A stretch of 64,000 bases of DNA from Lutraria lutraria (taxonomy: Eukaryota; Mollusca; Bivalvia; Venerida; Mactridae): NCBI GenBank assembly GCA_964023205.1, contig OZ026835.1, forward strand, positions 35,881,380 to 35,945,379, given 5' to 3'. The notes under the pieces were generated by a model, which worked only from the letters and a program-made list of their open reading frames with translations, was not told the origin of the DNA and did not search any database. The stretch's first letter is position 1, and each line of letters begins with the position of its first letter. Made by a program: the position numbers and the translations under genes. This document shows positions 1 to 13,748 of the stretch, piece by piece.

Positions 1-919
1 TGTAAGCACATTTGTGCATCTCATAACATACTGGTGTCATTACTAACAGTCTATATATTTCAGAGAAGCAAAAAATTGCGCCAAAGGAGCCCCTCCTTCT
101 ATTTGGATAATTATACATAAGATTTATTATCAACCTATAATAAGAACCTACAAAATACCATGCCACACATTTTGAGCTTTAAATTGCTAACTAATTCTGA
201 GGAATTTGCTTACTCCCTTGGCTTGCTCACCATCATAAATCACACTGGAGACAGTACACATTCTTAGGTGAGCAAATAAGATCTTCTCCAGGCAAATATA
301 TAATACAGCTAGTAATTATCTTTATTAATGCGCAATTTTGTCTGAATTCGAAAACGGAGATATATATAAGAAATGAGTGGGAAAGCAAGTAAGAACCTAT
401 CTGGACAGATATGTCACTCCTTCAACCGCATTGCCATTAGTTACGAAAGGTCGCAATAAATCGAGAATTCTCAATAATGAAACCATTACAGACCAATCAT
501 ATTTTTTATTTCTGTCTCTGGAGTCAGTAAGTTCCAATCTGTATCATCTTGCAGTAATTACTGTCTGTAAAAATGACTTATTTTTGGCCATCATGAGATA
601 CGGAACATGAGTGATCAGTAATAAGAAAGGCAGTACCATACAGGATTTAATATTGCAAAACTTCTCACAATCAGAGGAACAATGGAAATTGAGTGAGCAA
701 TAAAATAGCCAAGATGAAACATACAGGATTTAAATTAACAATGCAAAACATCTTCTAAGAGGACAAATGAGCTCAAACACTGTCTGATCTGTGTTTTATA
801 CTAACAAGATCTAACATGACAAAACATTGTCCAATCTAAAGAAAAATGAACATTGAAAACAGATTGATAAATACTAAATAAGGCAAAACGTTTTTTTACC
901 TCTTAAACCTTTTCCATCA

Positions 920-1020
920 CCCTTTGAAAGAAAATCATAAAAACATGAATTTTCTTTGAACTTATAATTCTAGCATACTGAATGAAATGTTCATAAAGTA
1001 TGAATAACTATGTGACAGGA
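920..1020 (-). repeat. family A twin-hairpin element
   Basis: Reverse-oriented, diverged copy: CCCTTTGAAAG, AAACATGAATTTTCTTTGAA, AGCATACTGAATGAAATGTT, CATAAAGTATGAATAACTAT, GTGACAGG. Family consensus (about 99 bp): CCCCTGTCAAATAGTTATTC, a 13-bp-arm hairpin CATACTTCATGAA/TTCATGAAGTATG with a 3-nt loop, a doubled AAGAAAA-rich spacer, a second hairpin AATTCATG/CATGAATT with a TTTT loop, then CCATTTGAAGGGG. Confidence 0.8.
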
Positions 1021-1810
1021 GAAGGGAAAGAGTGACATTGTAAGTGTACAACAGTAATGTTATGATAGAACAAATGCATCAGTGCCAAACATCTTTCTTG
1101 CTTCCTGCAAGAGGACAATAAGCATCCAACATCCCTTGAGGTACAACATCTAAATACAATAACATATAAATTGACATTATTTGACCTCACTTAATAATAG
1201 CAACCCAAAATATTATAAAAGAACATTGAGTTTATAGAAAGAAACAAAACACATTTAGCACTTCATTGAAATCAATTCTCATAAGTGTTAGCAAGCATAA
1301 ACCAAGAGACTTTCTGAAAAATTCTTTCAAAATCGAAATGAAAAGCAGAACATTTTGGGGTTGAACCAATCTAATGGAAACAGAAAAGCAGCCAAGTTAA
1401 AAGATAAGAGATTCTTTCTTCCAGCTCAATAAATATCCTGAGGTTTAGAATGTCAATTACCTCACTGACTGACAAAATAATTTCTACTTCAATACCAACA
1501 GAACAGAGAAATTATTCTTCAGATAGAGAGAGAAATATAAACCATTTACTGTTTATCATTTGGGACTCCAATATAATAGCTGATAAGATATTAGAAGTCA
1601 GAAGACTAGTACAGCAGAATTTTTTAAAACAGACAACATTAATGTTCCAGTTATATTATCTTTATCACAGTTAAAAGAATGCATTCAATAAAGTTGAAAT
1701 CATTTCGATCTATTGTCAAACATGGTTTATAAGAGCATAACCCAAAAGTCTGATCACTAGCTGCAGAAAACAATACATCATAAATAAGCTGGCAAAAAGA
1801 AATGTTGCAC

Positions 1811-1905
1811 TCTTGTGAAATAGTTATTCATATTTCATGAACTATTAACGAAGTATGCAAGAGTAGTTAAAGACAAATTCATGTTTTCACAATTATAATT
1901 GAAAA
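1811..1905 (+). repeat. family A twin-hairpin element
   Basis: Forward copy, diverged: TGTGAAATAGTTATTCATAT, TTCATGAACTATTAACGAAG, TATGCAAGAGTAGTTAAAGA, AAATTCATGTTTTCACAATT. The terminal GGGG is lost. Confidence 0.8.
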
Positions 1906-4227
1906 GAACTTGACACATAATTATGTCAACATGGTATGTTTGATTATAATCTAGTAAAGAACATATTCTACCTAGCTGGCAGTAGCCAGAAGGTCAATAT
2001 TGTAACTAACAAAGTGTGACAACGACAATGCTCAATGCTCACATTGCCAAGAACTAGACCAAGGAAATGAGACAGTCAAATGCAGTAAATGCTTTATCTG
2101 AAGGAATCTCATATGATACAATAATCAGAACCTAAAAATTAAGACTGAAGTTCAATATCTCATTCCCATCCTAACATTATTATAGGTGAAGCAGATGTTT
2201 AAAGTGAAATAGAAATCTCATTTAGAAATAAAGAAATGATGTCAGTTCTAAGTTTTTGCTAATTATACACACCCTTTTCATGACATAAAACCCAAATGTA
2301 CTCATGAAATTTTGTATTCCATTTAGTTCATCCTGTAAACACATCAGGATAGTTACTAATAATAATAAAACACCAACAACAAATTCTTCTCATTGAACAA
2401 AACCTCAATCAACAAACTCATTTAAGTCACTTTTATGCTTCCAAGTTCATGAAATAAAAACTGTAGTATGTTAGAATTCTCCGAATTACAGCAATATGAT
2501 GCAATAAGTATGCTTTATCGTTTTTCAATCTAGCACTGTTGGTTAACCTGACATTACCCCCCTCTGCTAAGAAAACAGCACTTCAGATGAAAACCACAAA
2601 ATAGAGCCAGTTGTGTGTTAAGGTAATTATCAGATGCTTTCATACTTGACATATTTTGGCCTTTGAAGCAATTTCATTGATATTTTTTGTCTTAAAGAAA
2701 AGTAAAATGCTATGTAAGAAACCAAAACAAATAAGAATATAGAGTTTATCAGACAAGGATATTTAGTAATTCTTCAGCTAACTCATCTTACAGAAGAGTT
2801 ATGATTCTTACATTTAAACAATTATTTAACATCAAGTCATGAAACATGGCTTATTTGAAAGAAGTGCAGCTTATATATGTAAAAATGTCAAGAATTACTT
2901 TTGAGTAAAATTAAAAATATACAGTCAATCTGTCATATGCCAAACATGGTAGCTAATTATAAACAGGACATTCTGGAAAATAAGGTAGAAGGGGGATATT
3001 TACATTAGATTATGTCACATTTTACAGACAAATCCAATTTGCTTAGATTCTGTAAACCAGAAACTAACAGTCAGATATAATTGACAAAATTGCTAGCTGA
3101 CATCAAATGAATCTTGATTAAGTTCATCAACGAACCAAAGAATTGAAAGAGTTTTAACAAGAACACTGGCACAAGAAAAGTTTATATTCAACTCTTTAAA
3201 CTAAAAAAAACATGATTAAATTTTGTTAATTGCGTTTGCTCAAAATAGTTCTTTCATAGGCTTTGGCTTTGAATGTTGATCAGCTGACCAAATCCATGTT
3301 CCTATATAGTATAATACCAATCACAATCAACCTGTTGTGTAAAATTTCATTTACATAACTTCAATAACAGTAAGATAAAGATAACATCTTAAGTCAAGTG
3401 TTCAACGATTATTTCTTAATAATTTAAATCAAATATGATTATGCAATTAATGAAGATCAAAGGAGAATCAAATACTGTGCCTAATCACCTTGATACAGCA
3501 AGTCTGGATACACAGAAGTGACTAATTTATCAAACAATAAAAAAAATCCACAAGATACCTTAATCATATCTTGTACAATCTAAGAGCCAAGTAATCAACA
3601 AAATTTTTGTCATAGAAACAGAATCAATAGCATAAATTCCAATGCAGACAATTTTAGAAGCAGATTACAAGCATCACATTACCTATTTTAGCAGTATTAA
3701 ATACCAAACAAAAAAGAAAGTAACATTAAGATTATGATCAAAATTCGGAAGCTGAGAAACCCCTTATAGATATAGACAATCCTTAGTAGGCTTATTGTTC
3801 CTAACTTTTGTACAAATAGGAAGGGTGGAGTCTATAAGATGTGAAGAAATATCAGGAATATTTCCAATTAGATCTGAGTATACACCAAGATTCTACACTA
3901 GATTTAGACTGATGTTAATTTTGTTTTTTTCTAATGACTTACCACAGATGCTTCAGTGACAGGTTTAGCACCAATCACTCCTTGGAAATACACATTCCCT
4001 CATGCAGAAGGGATTATGAAAATGTCGAGAGCAGAATAAGGATTGGTTGGGTGAGAACAAGTTAATACAGAGTTGTGCCTATATGAGACATTAAATAAGG
4101 TGATGAACAATGTTGACTCACCTAGTTTTATCAAATTTGACTGAACACCTTTGAAGCAAAGGTTGTGTAGATTTTGACATTGTACAGAGCTTTCATACAT
4201 ATGGTTGTAAAAGATAAATGAACTTAC

Positions 4228-4310
4228 CCCAGGCATAGTTTTAATATTATGTAAGGCGTTTTGTGCATCCAATGCAGACTTTCTTGTGTAAAATGTAACA
4301 AAACAGCACC
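4228..4310 (-). CDS. CELF: CELF-family RNA-binding protein, 83-nt exon completing RRM1
   Basis: This is the second recognised exon of the same gene. Its acceptor is ATATTTTCAG (ending at 4311) and its donor is GGG|GTAAGT at 4227. The length is 83 nt, the size I recall for the equivalent vertebrate CELF1/2 exon. Joined in phase to the exon at 23835-24022, it makes the RNP1 octamer KGCCFVTF, then [19 protein letters not shown], then PG. This is the classic CELF RRM1 C-terminal half, residues 63-89 counted from the Met at 24018. It ends in phase 0. The family's next exon starts with Met-His-His-Pro and belongs to the RRM1-RRM2 linker; I did not find it between 1 and 4227. The intron between the two exons is 19,524 nt. 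Confidence 0.93.
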
Positions 4311-4384
4311 CTGAAAATATAAAAGAACAAAATATTTAAATCCATATGAATCTTTGCCCAACATCTACTACACACATATATCAT

Positions 4385-4690
4385 CAGTGGCCGTAGCCAT
4401 GGTCCAGTAATCAGTGCTCAGAACATGTAACCTCAGATCCCCCTTGCGAAAGGTCATTCCCTTGTATGAAAATTTGACTAAAATGTTGGTTCTTCTCTAT
4501 AAAGAAGTTGCCAGCTCCTTGTGGAAGAGTAATTTAGCACTGGTTAGAGAAAACAGGGTATTAAGACTGAAACTAACACATATTTATCGGCGGTTCAGCG
4601 GCCCATTCCACAATATCAGAGCAGCGCCAGAGAGAAAACGAGACATTTATATCCCTACTCCTACTTTTGCGAGTTTTCCTGGTTCTTAAT
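4385..4690. repeat. GC-richer block, possibly a decayed SINE
   Basis: On the minus strand it contains ACTCTTCCACAAGGAGCTGG then CAACTTCTTTATAGAG, and ends CTGATTACTGGACCATGGCT then ACGGCCACTGATG. It resembles a spread repeat more than coding DNA; the plus-strand frame of 91 codons has no recognisable domain. It lies about 75 bp upstream of the 83-nt CELF exon. Weak call. Confidence 0.3.
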
Positions 4691-6792
4691 CATGCCCAAT
4701 GTAAAGCAAATTACTTCCTACCATTTAACCTAACACTTAACTGTCTGGGTTGGATTTAATGCCCCACCATACCAGTACATTATATTCACACTAAGGTGGT
4801 TCTTTACCTACATATCTATGGTTGTCTGACAGAATATTTTATATATGGTATTATTCCGACACTAACACTTGTTCAAAGCTTTGTGTAAATGTAGAACTAT
4901 GATAAACACATGTTCTAGCAGGAATTACAGACAACAATATTGAATCAGAAGTGGAGATAAAATCATGTTTTTGCACAAATTTTTCTGAAACTAAATAAAC
5001 ATTGTCTGGAAAATAGCTCTATTCATAGCTTTAAAGATATAAGATCAATACATAACATGTATCAACATCATCTATGGATGAAATTATCAACATTGTAAGA
5101 GATTTTTTTTTAATTTCAAGAATACTGTTGCATTGCATATATATATTGCATATACATATACACCATAGAAAGACTACAAGGATTGTCACACTAACATTAA
5201 ATTAGGATAACAATGCTTATAATCACTAAGGTAACCATAGCAACTAAACCAACACATGGAGAAAAAAACCTTAATACTGACACAGCAGAAGGAATGTTAC
5301 AAAAAATATGTTATTGATAATGTGCTATGTTGGCTAGATTGCATATTTGGTATAGAGCTTAGGAGGGTCAAAGTTATGGCATGTGGAGATTCCAAGGGAT
5401 CCGCAGTTTGCTTGATCTATTCACTTTACATTCCAATGACAGCATATTCCCATCAATAATTGTTCATTCAACAATTCCATGTAAACAGTTAATCATCTCA
5501 ATTAAAAAATGATTGGCACCAATACTGTCAAATGAGATCGAAATCTGGACGACATGATTCTGCTCGAACTCATCAAACAACATTTTATCAGTTTCATCAA
5601 ATTGGGCAACCAGAACTTGAAATAGCAGATTTCACTACCGTCAGCATTGCAAAAAGCTCCTTGCCACTTCATACTCTGTCAATGCATTCCAACCATGATT
5701 TATATCAAGCCTAATCAACCATCATAAGCAAAGGAGGACAGCTGGAATGATTAAGCATCTAAATAAACAAATAAATGAATGCTCACAGAGATGGTATACT
5801 TAATGACACAAAATGTATGACGCACATTACAGCAGATGAACCAATACAGGAATTAACAAATACCAGAACTAAATTGGAATTTCAGAACAAATCATTTTGG
5901 GAAGAAAAAAGCTCCTATGAAATTCATCATCAATTATGCTCCTACACAATATACGCCTTTTCATTTCGAGAGGCTGCATATGTCATTTTACCAACTGTTC
6001 ATACCAAATTTGTTCAAGCATTTTGTGAACTCGCATAATTATGAAACTTGAGAACACCCTATAGAAGAAATACAGGCATATCTATCAATAAGTACATGTT
6101 TACTTTTATGATTGAAAAGCAGTAACATGTATTCTAAAGTTGTCATCAATCATAGATCCATTAAATACAAACAGAGCCTAAAATCAATGATTTATGGCAC
6201 ATTGAAAATAGTATCTTATAATTAATATAGTTCCAAGACTCGGGATAAAAGAATTATTAATAGCAATTTTGTTTCAACATCCTACAGTTTATTGACCATG
6301 GAATGGAATGAAATATAAGACTGTAAATTCCACTGTTCGAAGATATTTGTAAATTCAAGTCAGGGAGAAATTCCATTATCATGTCTGCACTTAGCATTAT
6401 TTACCCATTAAATTATAAAAACAGCAGGATCCTTAAAGATTCCTGAATCCAGCAGGCAAGTCGTTAAGTAAAACATCACACTGCACTTGATTATAGAAGT
6501 AGGAAATGCTTAGTAGAGGCATTGATGAACTGTGAAATTTCAGGAGGAAAGTACCTCATCATTGAAAGAGAGGAAACATCCAGTGGGTAACAATTAGACT
6601 TAACGAGTTAATTAACACCAGCAAAGCCAAAGTTATGTACTTCTATTACTGTCCTAATAAAATGCCAAGAAACACTTGGAGTGGAGCAAGGCTGCAGGTA
6701 CCTTAAAAGTGGAATTTTACAGAAAAGTAGGTGGAGACAAGTACAGAGATAATATTATAAAAGAAGCACAGATAACTAAAATAAAATTTATA

Positions 6793-6888
6793 CCTGTCAA
6801 ATAGTTGTTCAAACTACATGAAGTAATCATGAATTTTGCAAGAATAGTGCAAGACAAATTCATGTGTTCATGAATTCAGCTCAAAGGG
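6793..6888 (+). repeat. family A twin-hairpin element
   Basis: Forward copy: CCTGTCAAATAGTTGTTCAA, ACTACATGAAGTAATCATGA, TTTTGCAAGAATAGTGCAAG, ATTCATGTGTTCATGAATTC, CTCAAAGGG. The first hairpin is partly rearranged. Confidence 0.85.
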
Positions 6889-9800
6889 ATAAAAAAAATC
6901 AGCCACAAACTTAAAGTATTCAAGATTGAACAGTTTCCCTTCTCATTTTATTTTGTGTTGATTAGAATAATCTCCTTTCATGACTACTTAACATTATACA
7001 ATGTACATAAATGTTAACTAAAAGATCTCAGCCAATTACATTAAATCAGATGGGTAGAACATTCTCTACCTATAGATGAGATAGGTAATAACATGAAACA
7101 TTAGGATAACTTCTGTGATTGCTTGGACAAAAATAGCAAACTGATCAGGTAAATGAGAACAAGACAAATTCAAAGACCTACTACCTGATTTTCAACATAT
7201 TAGCTAAATAAACAGAACAGTGGAAACAATCTGACAGTCTATCAACAGCAAAATTCTAACATCTACTTCATTGGTATAGAGAAACAATACATCAGACATC
7301 AACTCATCCTTGAGACTGTTGACTGACAATGTATCACCAGCTACACATAACCCAAACCACTTGAATGATATTAGTTTAGCTTAAGCTTTAGCTAAACTAA
7401 TGGGAGGTAATTGGGAATCATTTACAAATGATAACTTTGAAACTTAATCAGAAACAGGTAAAGGCGTTTGAAGATGTAGAAAGTCAATGGTTGATTGTCA
7501 CAGACTTGTTTTCAACATCTAAGATACCATACAAGGAGGTATGGAAATGCAAATTTATAAACAATAAACTAGGTTTGTTGGACAAATTGTTCAGAATGTT
7601 GAGATAGCTGAATCAGCTGTAAGGTCAGGCTCATCAGAACTAAAAACTGTACATCAAGCAATGGAGGTCTGATTGATGAGTTTTAAAAAATGAAAGATTC
7701 AACAAAAGCAAAGAGCAAAATAGTTTTTGAAGTTGCAAGACAAGGAAAATGAGCTGATCAAGTCCTTGTTTTCATTCATTCCCTTTCATCAGCAAGATAT
7801 AAAACGCAGTGACACTTATTAAGATTGATGAACACATCCAGCAAAAACAATGTTTCTCAATTTTTAAGTTAACAAATTAGGTAGCATTTGAAATTCCAAT
7901 CTTGTAACAAAAAGTGTTTTTTTTCCCTTTTCTATCAAAGTTATTTTGGAAATTTCATCAGAGTGAGGTTATTAAAGTGAAGGAAGAATAATGGAGTAAA
8001 CTTAAAAACAAACTATCGGGGAAAGTAGCAACTCCAGAATCTACATCAAGAGCAAACTTTCACCTCTTCAGACAGAATACATAAAATGCAGCAAAAATGG
8101 ATAATCTGAGCTTATCTTTTAAAATGCCAGAACTATATGTCTTACATCAAATTGAGAGATAAAAATATAAATGTTTCATGCATAAAAATACAGAAACAAT
8201 TAGCCATGGTTAAAAAATATTGCCTGATCTATTTCCAATGATAAGCATAGTTTTACAGATCTGTTTTCAATTATCAGAGACATAATCTGCAATCAAAAAG
8301 AAAACAGTTTCGGAACACCTTAACTATCACAATCTTGGCGCCAAGTGAAACACATCTTTAAGTGAGATGCTCAATCAAGCTCATCTTAGTATTTTGAGAA
8401 CATTCAAAAAGATAAAACTAAAACATGTGAGATTTAAAAGCTGACTTTAATTGGCTCATTAAAGAATTAATGCAAACTCCAATTGAAAAGTAAGCAAAGG
8501 TGTTCACAGGCGGCAGGGAAAGAATTTCATTACCTCAGAAATTAATTGCGATTAAAAACGTTTTGAAAGATAAAATACACTTTGATCGATTGAAGGTGTG
8601 TATTAATCTCTTAGAAAATATAAGATATCAAATTTTGTTGGACAGGTGCTACAAATTTAAGTTTTGGGCTGAGGGCTATCACCATATCAGTCTAAGGCCT
8701 ACTTATTCATTTAAGTAGCTTCTTCTAACATTTCTGTACTCTGAATACCCAGTAGAAAGAAATGAGTTTCTTTGAAATTCACCATAATCTTACAATATGA
8801 AGAAATAGACTATATCAAGGGAACATAAGAGGAATAATGATGATTACTTAAACATATGGCTATGGTATTGTAGTTTGCCTCAAGGTGAAAAATTGAAATA
8901 TTCAAAAACTGCTTTTAAATGGATAACATACTGAAGATAATTGTTTGAATTTACCTGTCAGGAAAATGATTTCAATAATGCAGGATATTTAAACTGATCC
9001 TCAAATAACATTTTCAGCTGCTAAACAGCCTGATAAAATTCCTAGAGATAATTTTCAATTACCACCATCATTGTGTAGAAATTCAGCAACAATAAATGCC
9101 TTGTTTCTTATTATCTGTGTCCATTGTTGTATCAGATGGAACAAAATAAAATTACAGAACAGCATGAACCATGACAAACATCAAGTCTGAATTCTTAAAG
9201 AATTCCAACTTCAAGGTTCAAAGATACAAATTTCTGCTCAACAGAGAACTCAATCATCGAAATAAGAAAGCTGGATAGCAACTTTACAACACCTGAAGTA
9301 TATGCCATAGCTAACCATTAACAGACAAAGCAATGGTGACTGCTGCTGGACAAACTAAAAACTCACAAGATGAGCATTTCTTATTGGCTGACCAACTAGT
9401 TGAGAAATTGGTGCAATGATAATAAAGTTTGTTCAATAGCACAATATATGGTAAAAAACAACCATTCTCACCTTCAGAGCAAACAGGGGATTTTGTTCCA
9501 GTGCCAAATCATTCAAGGCTTATATGCTACCACAATAGTATTAGATCTATAAACAAGTATTCCTAATTGTTCTCTCAAATAAAACCCAATTATCCGCAAG
9601 TTACTGTTGCATAAATATGTAATAAATAAATGAAAAATAACATTACTGTACATAAATAAAGTGTAAGTAGATATTTAATTTAGAGTGATAGAATAATTTA
9701 TACTCATAGAAAATTGCCAAAACTTAAAATTCTACTTCAAGACAATTATTTTCATTACAGCAATAAAATAAATCACATAATTCTTATTAAATAAATTCAA

Positions 9801-12800
9801 TTTCTTCATTATATATCTCCAATCCTCTTCAAAAGCAGATCAATCATTGTCAAAACATGGGGAGATTTTCAAGTACCTAATCTGATACAGATTTGAAAGC
9901 CAGGAAATAGTGGTGATGCCACAGTAAGGCTGCACCTCAGAGAGCAATTTTAGTAATGACAAAAAATCACTGCAGTATCAAAGAAATTAATGCCAAACCA
10001 GAAAAATGTGAATCCTTAAGAAAACAAGTTGGGTCTCTTGAATCTGACTGTAACTTATGACTATGTAACGCTCTATTCACAAGTTTCCAGTAGGTGGCAC
10101 CCTTTAGCATAAGAGACTGAAGAGCTCCCGTGTTGGGATAACACACTATGTATCAATATAAATGTAAGGAAATATGGGTTGAGCTGAAACTGACACAGTC
10201 ATTCACCGCTTGTACATCGTCACACTGATATAGGCCAGTGAACTACCATAATTATTAATTAACTTTGGTTTGCAGTGGTACAGTAAATTAAACTTGTGAT
10301 TTTTTAAAGATGAACATTGTATATGGACATGCTACAACATCTTGACATAAAGATCAAGGTCAATCCTGATCAATGAACAGAAAGCCCTTTGAGAGAATGA
10401 CACGAAATGCCATCACTGAACACTTAAAAATTAATGGAATTTTACTACCAATAAGCATATTGACAGAATATGGTATGCACTTTTTTAAAGTTAATTCAAT
10501 TACTAACCAAATACTTCATACTTTCATAAACACTGACTAACATGTTCATCAATTTTTTTCCATTAATGTTGTTGAGAACAAATCTCATTTCAGAACAAGT
10601 GTCATCAATAAATAATGAATAATTGAAGTTCAATACAACAATATTGACCTAATAACACCTGCTTTCACCAATGTGAGCATTTTTTAGAAAGCAGACAGTA
10701 GGTTTCAGTTCTTTTAGTCAATATAATCAAGCTGAATCTAAGATAGATCTTTAATCAAAACAATGGTAGTATATCAAGATTCCAGTTCATGAATTGTTCA
10801 TATACTCTCTGAGAAAGAGTAAAGCTGTTAGGTATTGACATTTCTGTCTGTAAATGTCGCCATCTTCGGCTAACAAATTGATTCATTTTCCGCTTGGATC
10901 ATTGTCTATCAATACTGGATGATAAAAATGTAGTCCTTTGATCAACCAACCAGAAAAAACATTTATTGTAGAAATAAAACCATCCCAATGGGTTTCATTG
11001 CAATGTTGCATGCAAAATGGGTGTAAATGTTGGCGTTTTTTAACAAAATGGACATGTTCTTACATAGCATTTTTTTGTAACAAACAGCATCACAGCAATC
11101 AGCAGTACTTTTAGCTGGAACGAAATTGTAAAACCTATTGATTTTCACCTTAGCGTAAAACAAAAGCATTTATATCAAGTAGACAGTGCTAGACAATTTA
11201 GAATGAGGTGTATAAATAATAAGCTGACAAATGAATCCACAAACACTATCTCAGTACATACTGGAGGGCTGTTACTCTTTAAATGTATATAATATTGTCT
11301 ACGAAGCCAAGAGCAACATAGCATCTCCATATCATAATGAAATCTTCCCATATCATTGTTTTATTATAAGACATATGTATTTTTATCCTAAATGATTTGC
11401 TAGCAGCAAGAATAGGGAACATGGAATAGAGATAACTGTTTGTATACTAAATTAATAGCAATGCCAATATTTGACAAGCAAGATTCACTGATGAAACAGA
11501 TGAACTGGTAAACAAGTAAAATACATTAGTGGCAAAGCTGAATTTGGAATATCATACGTATTTGACTTTGAAATAGATGGGTTTTATGACACTTTAAATT
11601 GTCAGCAACATCATTGCATAGAGAGGAAATGACAGTTACAGAACGAACCCATGATTAACTTCATGACAACATTTGTTTTCTTTCATGTAACAAGCAATAA
11701 ACCATTTTGCTGAGCTCACAAGGCTAATGGGCAAAAAAATTAATCACACCATTTTCTCTATTGGTAATTGACTTGGTAGAATGAAAAAAGGCTTGTTTAA
11801 TTGGTTCAATCGTCTTTTAAGCTTTTTCAACAAATTGGCTGTTGCTATTGGAAACAATAAGCTACAGCAGCTGACACTGATGTAAGTTTTAGATATTTTC
11901 TAGCTAACTATATTATAATACTGCAAATGTATATGATATAGATGAAGTCAGTACTACAATGCTTGATGTATTATATGCTAAACATGACTCGAATACATCA
12001 ATTAAGCAGTTCATTAGGTGTTGAAAGAGAGGATAGTTAAATACATTATAGAGTAAATAATGAGGACATCTTTGTACACCCTTCCATCAGTCTTGAACAA
12101 TTGTTTCCACATAATGCAGAGATGGGCATGTGTAATAATTACCGCTTTGTTCACTACTATAATGAAGGTCGACATGATGTCAGACATTGGTGTCCAGTAT
12201 AATATCTTATGCATAAGGATAAGAAAAGTTACAAAAAATCCCATCATGACCAAGACCCACATTCCATCCAACACATAGGAACATACAAACAATAGAAGCC
12301 GAAACATGGTCTCCAGGAGGGGTACCATATTTATCCCCATGAAGGACAAACATCTGATGTGTCAATGACCTCTTAACAGTAACAGAACAAAACAATTGAT
12401 GTTAACTTAAAATGAACCAAAATTATAATAATTTCCACTTGTAAAAAAGAGGAGAAAAAAGTCATAAACAAAAAAATCTTACTATTATCAACAAAATTTA
12501 AGCAATCAAACAGACATCAGCACAATTTACACTTCACAAAGCGCTACAATAATTGTATTCACAATAACAGCATGTGAAGAATTTCTCAGACAATAGGTAA
12601 GAAACATGCCGAGTGGTGTAAAACAATTTCAAGAAATCTGAAGTAAATAGACAGTGAATCTTCAAAGGGAAACCCTTAGCATAAACAGTAAATAACAACA
12701 TTAACAGTGAATTTATTCAAGTGCTTGCCCACTTGGACTGTAATTATTAAGAATTGAGCATCAAATCAAGTCCAGGTGAAGTTCTTACAATAGCAAATTT

Positions 12801-13178
12801 ATTATCACTACATAAAACACATAACAAAATCCTTGAACTTACTTTATATGTAGGAATTCTGAATCTCAAATTTTTTATTTAAAATGGCAGCAAATTCTAG
12901 AGAAACAAATAAGTTTCGTTTTATTAATATTGTTAGCAATTATTAATATTAGTAAGAAAGTAATGAAAATGCAAAAATGTCTGCGGATAAATGATCAAAG
13001 TATGCTTTGATGCAATATTACGAACAAGTCTGACAGAATTATGCTAACCATAGTCAACTGTTCCAGAACATGACTATTTATATTACCAACAGGAAACTTT
13101 AACCAAGCTAACAATTTGTATTCTGATTCAGATGTTATAGGGGGTAAAACATCCCAAAGACACATGATTTTGTCCATT

Positions 13179-13260
13179 CCCTATCAAAATGTTATGCATA
13201 TTTCATGAAGTATGCAAGAATAGTTTAAGAAAAATTATGTTTTCATGAATTGGATTTGAA
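13179..13260 (+). repeat. family A element, internally shortened
   Basis: Forward copy: CCCTATCAAAATGTTATGCA, TATTTCATGAAGTATGCAAG, AATAGTTTAAGAAAAATTAT, GTTTTCATGAATTGGATTTG. One arm of the first hairpin is deleted. Confidence 0.8.
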
Positions 13261-13650
13261 GTGACTATGTTGTGTTCACCTGTGATATGTATTGTTAATT
13301 ATTGAGTTTGCAAATAACGGTATGTAATTAGCAATATTTTGCCTAATATGAGCATAGTTTGTTAATGCAAATTTACAATATATCATGACACTTTTATCTA
13401 TTATTCACTTTCTTAACCATTAATTTTTTTTCATTCATATAATTAATTGACTTGTCAGCACAAATAATGTTACAAAACGTTTTTATTATCAATTAAGACA
13501 ACTGTATTTGAGGTTTACATTTATGTGAAACACACATTAAAATTCATTATGCTATCCACAACAAACACCTTAGTTAAATAAGTGATGAATTATTTGGTTG
13601 TTAGTCTGGAGAAGAGTACTTTTTGTTAAATTAAAATACAAGGACCAGAC

Positions 13651-13748
13651 TGAAAGGAGTTAATGAAAACATGAATTTTTCTGGAACTATTCTTGCATAC
13701 TTTATGAATATAGTTCATGAACTATGAATAAGTATTTATCTGACAGGG
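13651..13748 (-). repeat. family A twin-hairpin element
   Basis: Reverse copy, with the right end reading ATCTGACAGGG: AAAACATGAATTTTTCTGGA, ACTATTCTTGCATACTTTAT, GAATATAGTTCATGAACTAT. It is the opposite orientation of the copy at 13179, about 400 bp away. Confidence 0.85.

Larger units (their letters stand above)
1..4227 (-). other. intron or downstream region of the CELF gene
   Basis: This is AT-rich non-coding DNA following the 83-nt exon in the direction of transcription. It holds two diverged family A repeats (about 920 and 1811) and no convincing exon. The next CELF exon was looked for by its expected peptide (MHHPIQMKPAD) and not found, so this is probably part of a longer intron. A GTAAGT donor near 3948 follows a short open stretch reading VYFQGVIGAKPVTEASV. 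Its frame does not fit the phase 0 end of the preceding exon, so it is not called. Confidence 0.7.

Noticed and set aside
10786..10812. TTCATGAATTGTTCATATAC resembling part of family A
   Set aside because: No ends, spacer or second hairpin; may be chance in AT-rich DNA.
12014..12349. 111-codon minus-strand frame with several hydrophobic stretches (possible membrane protein)
   Set aside because: T-rich DNA read in any frame gives hydrophobic residues; overlapping frames of similar length exist in the other strand and frame, and no family motif is visible.
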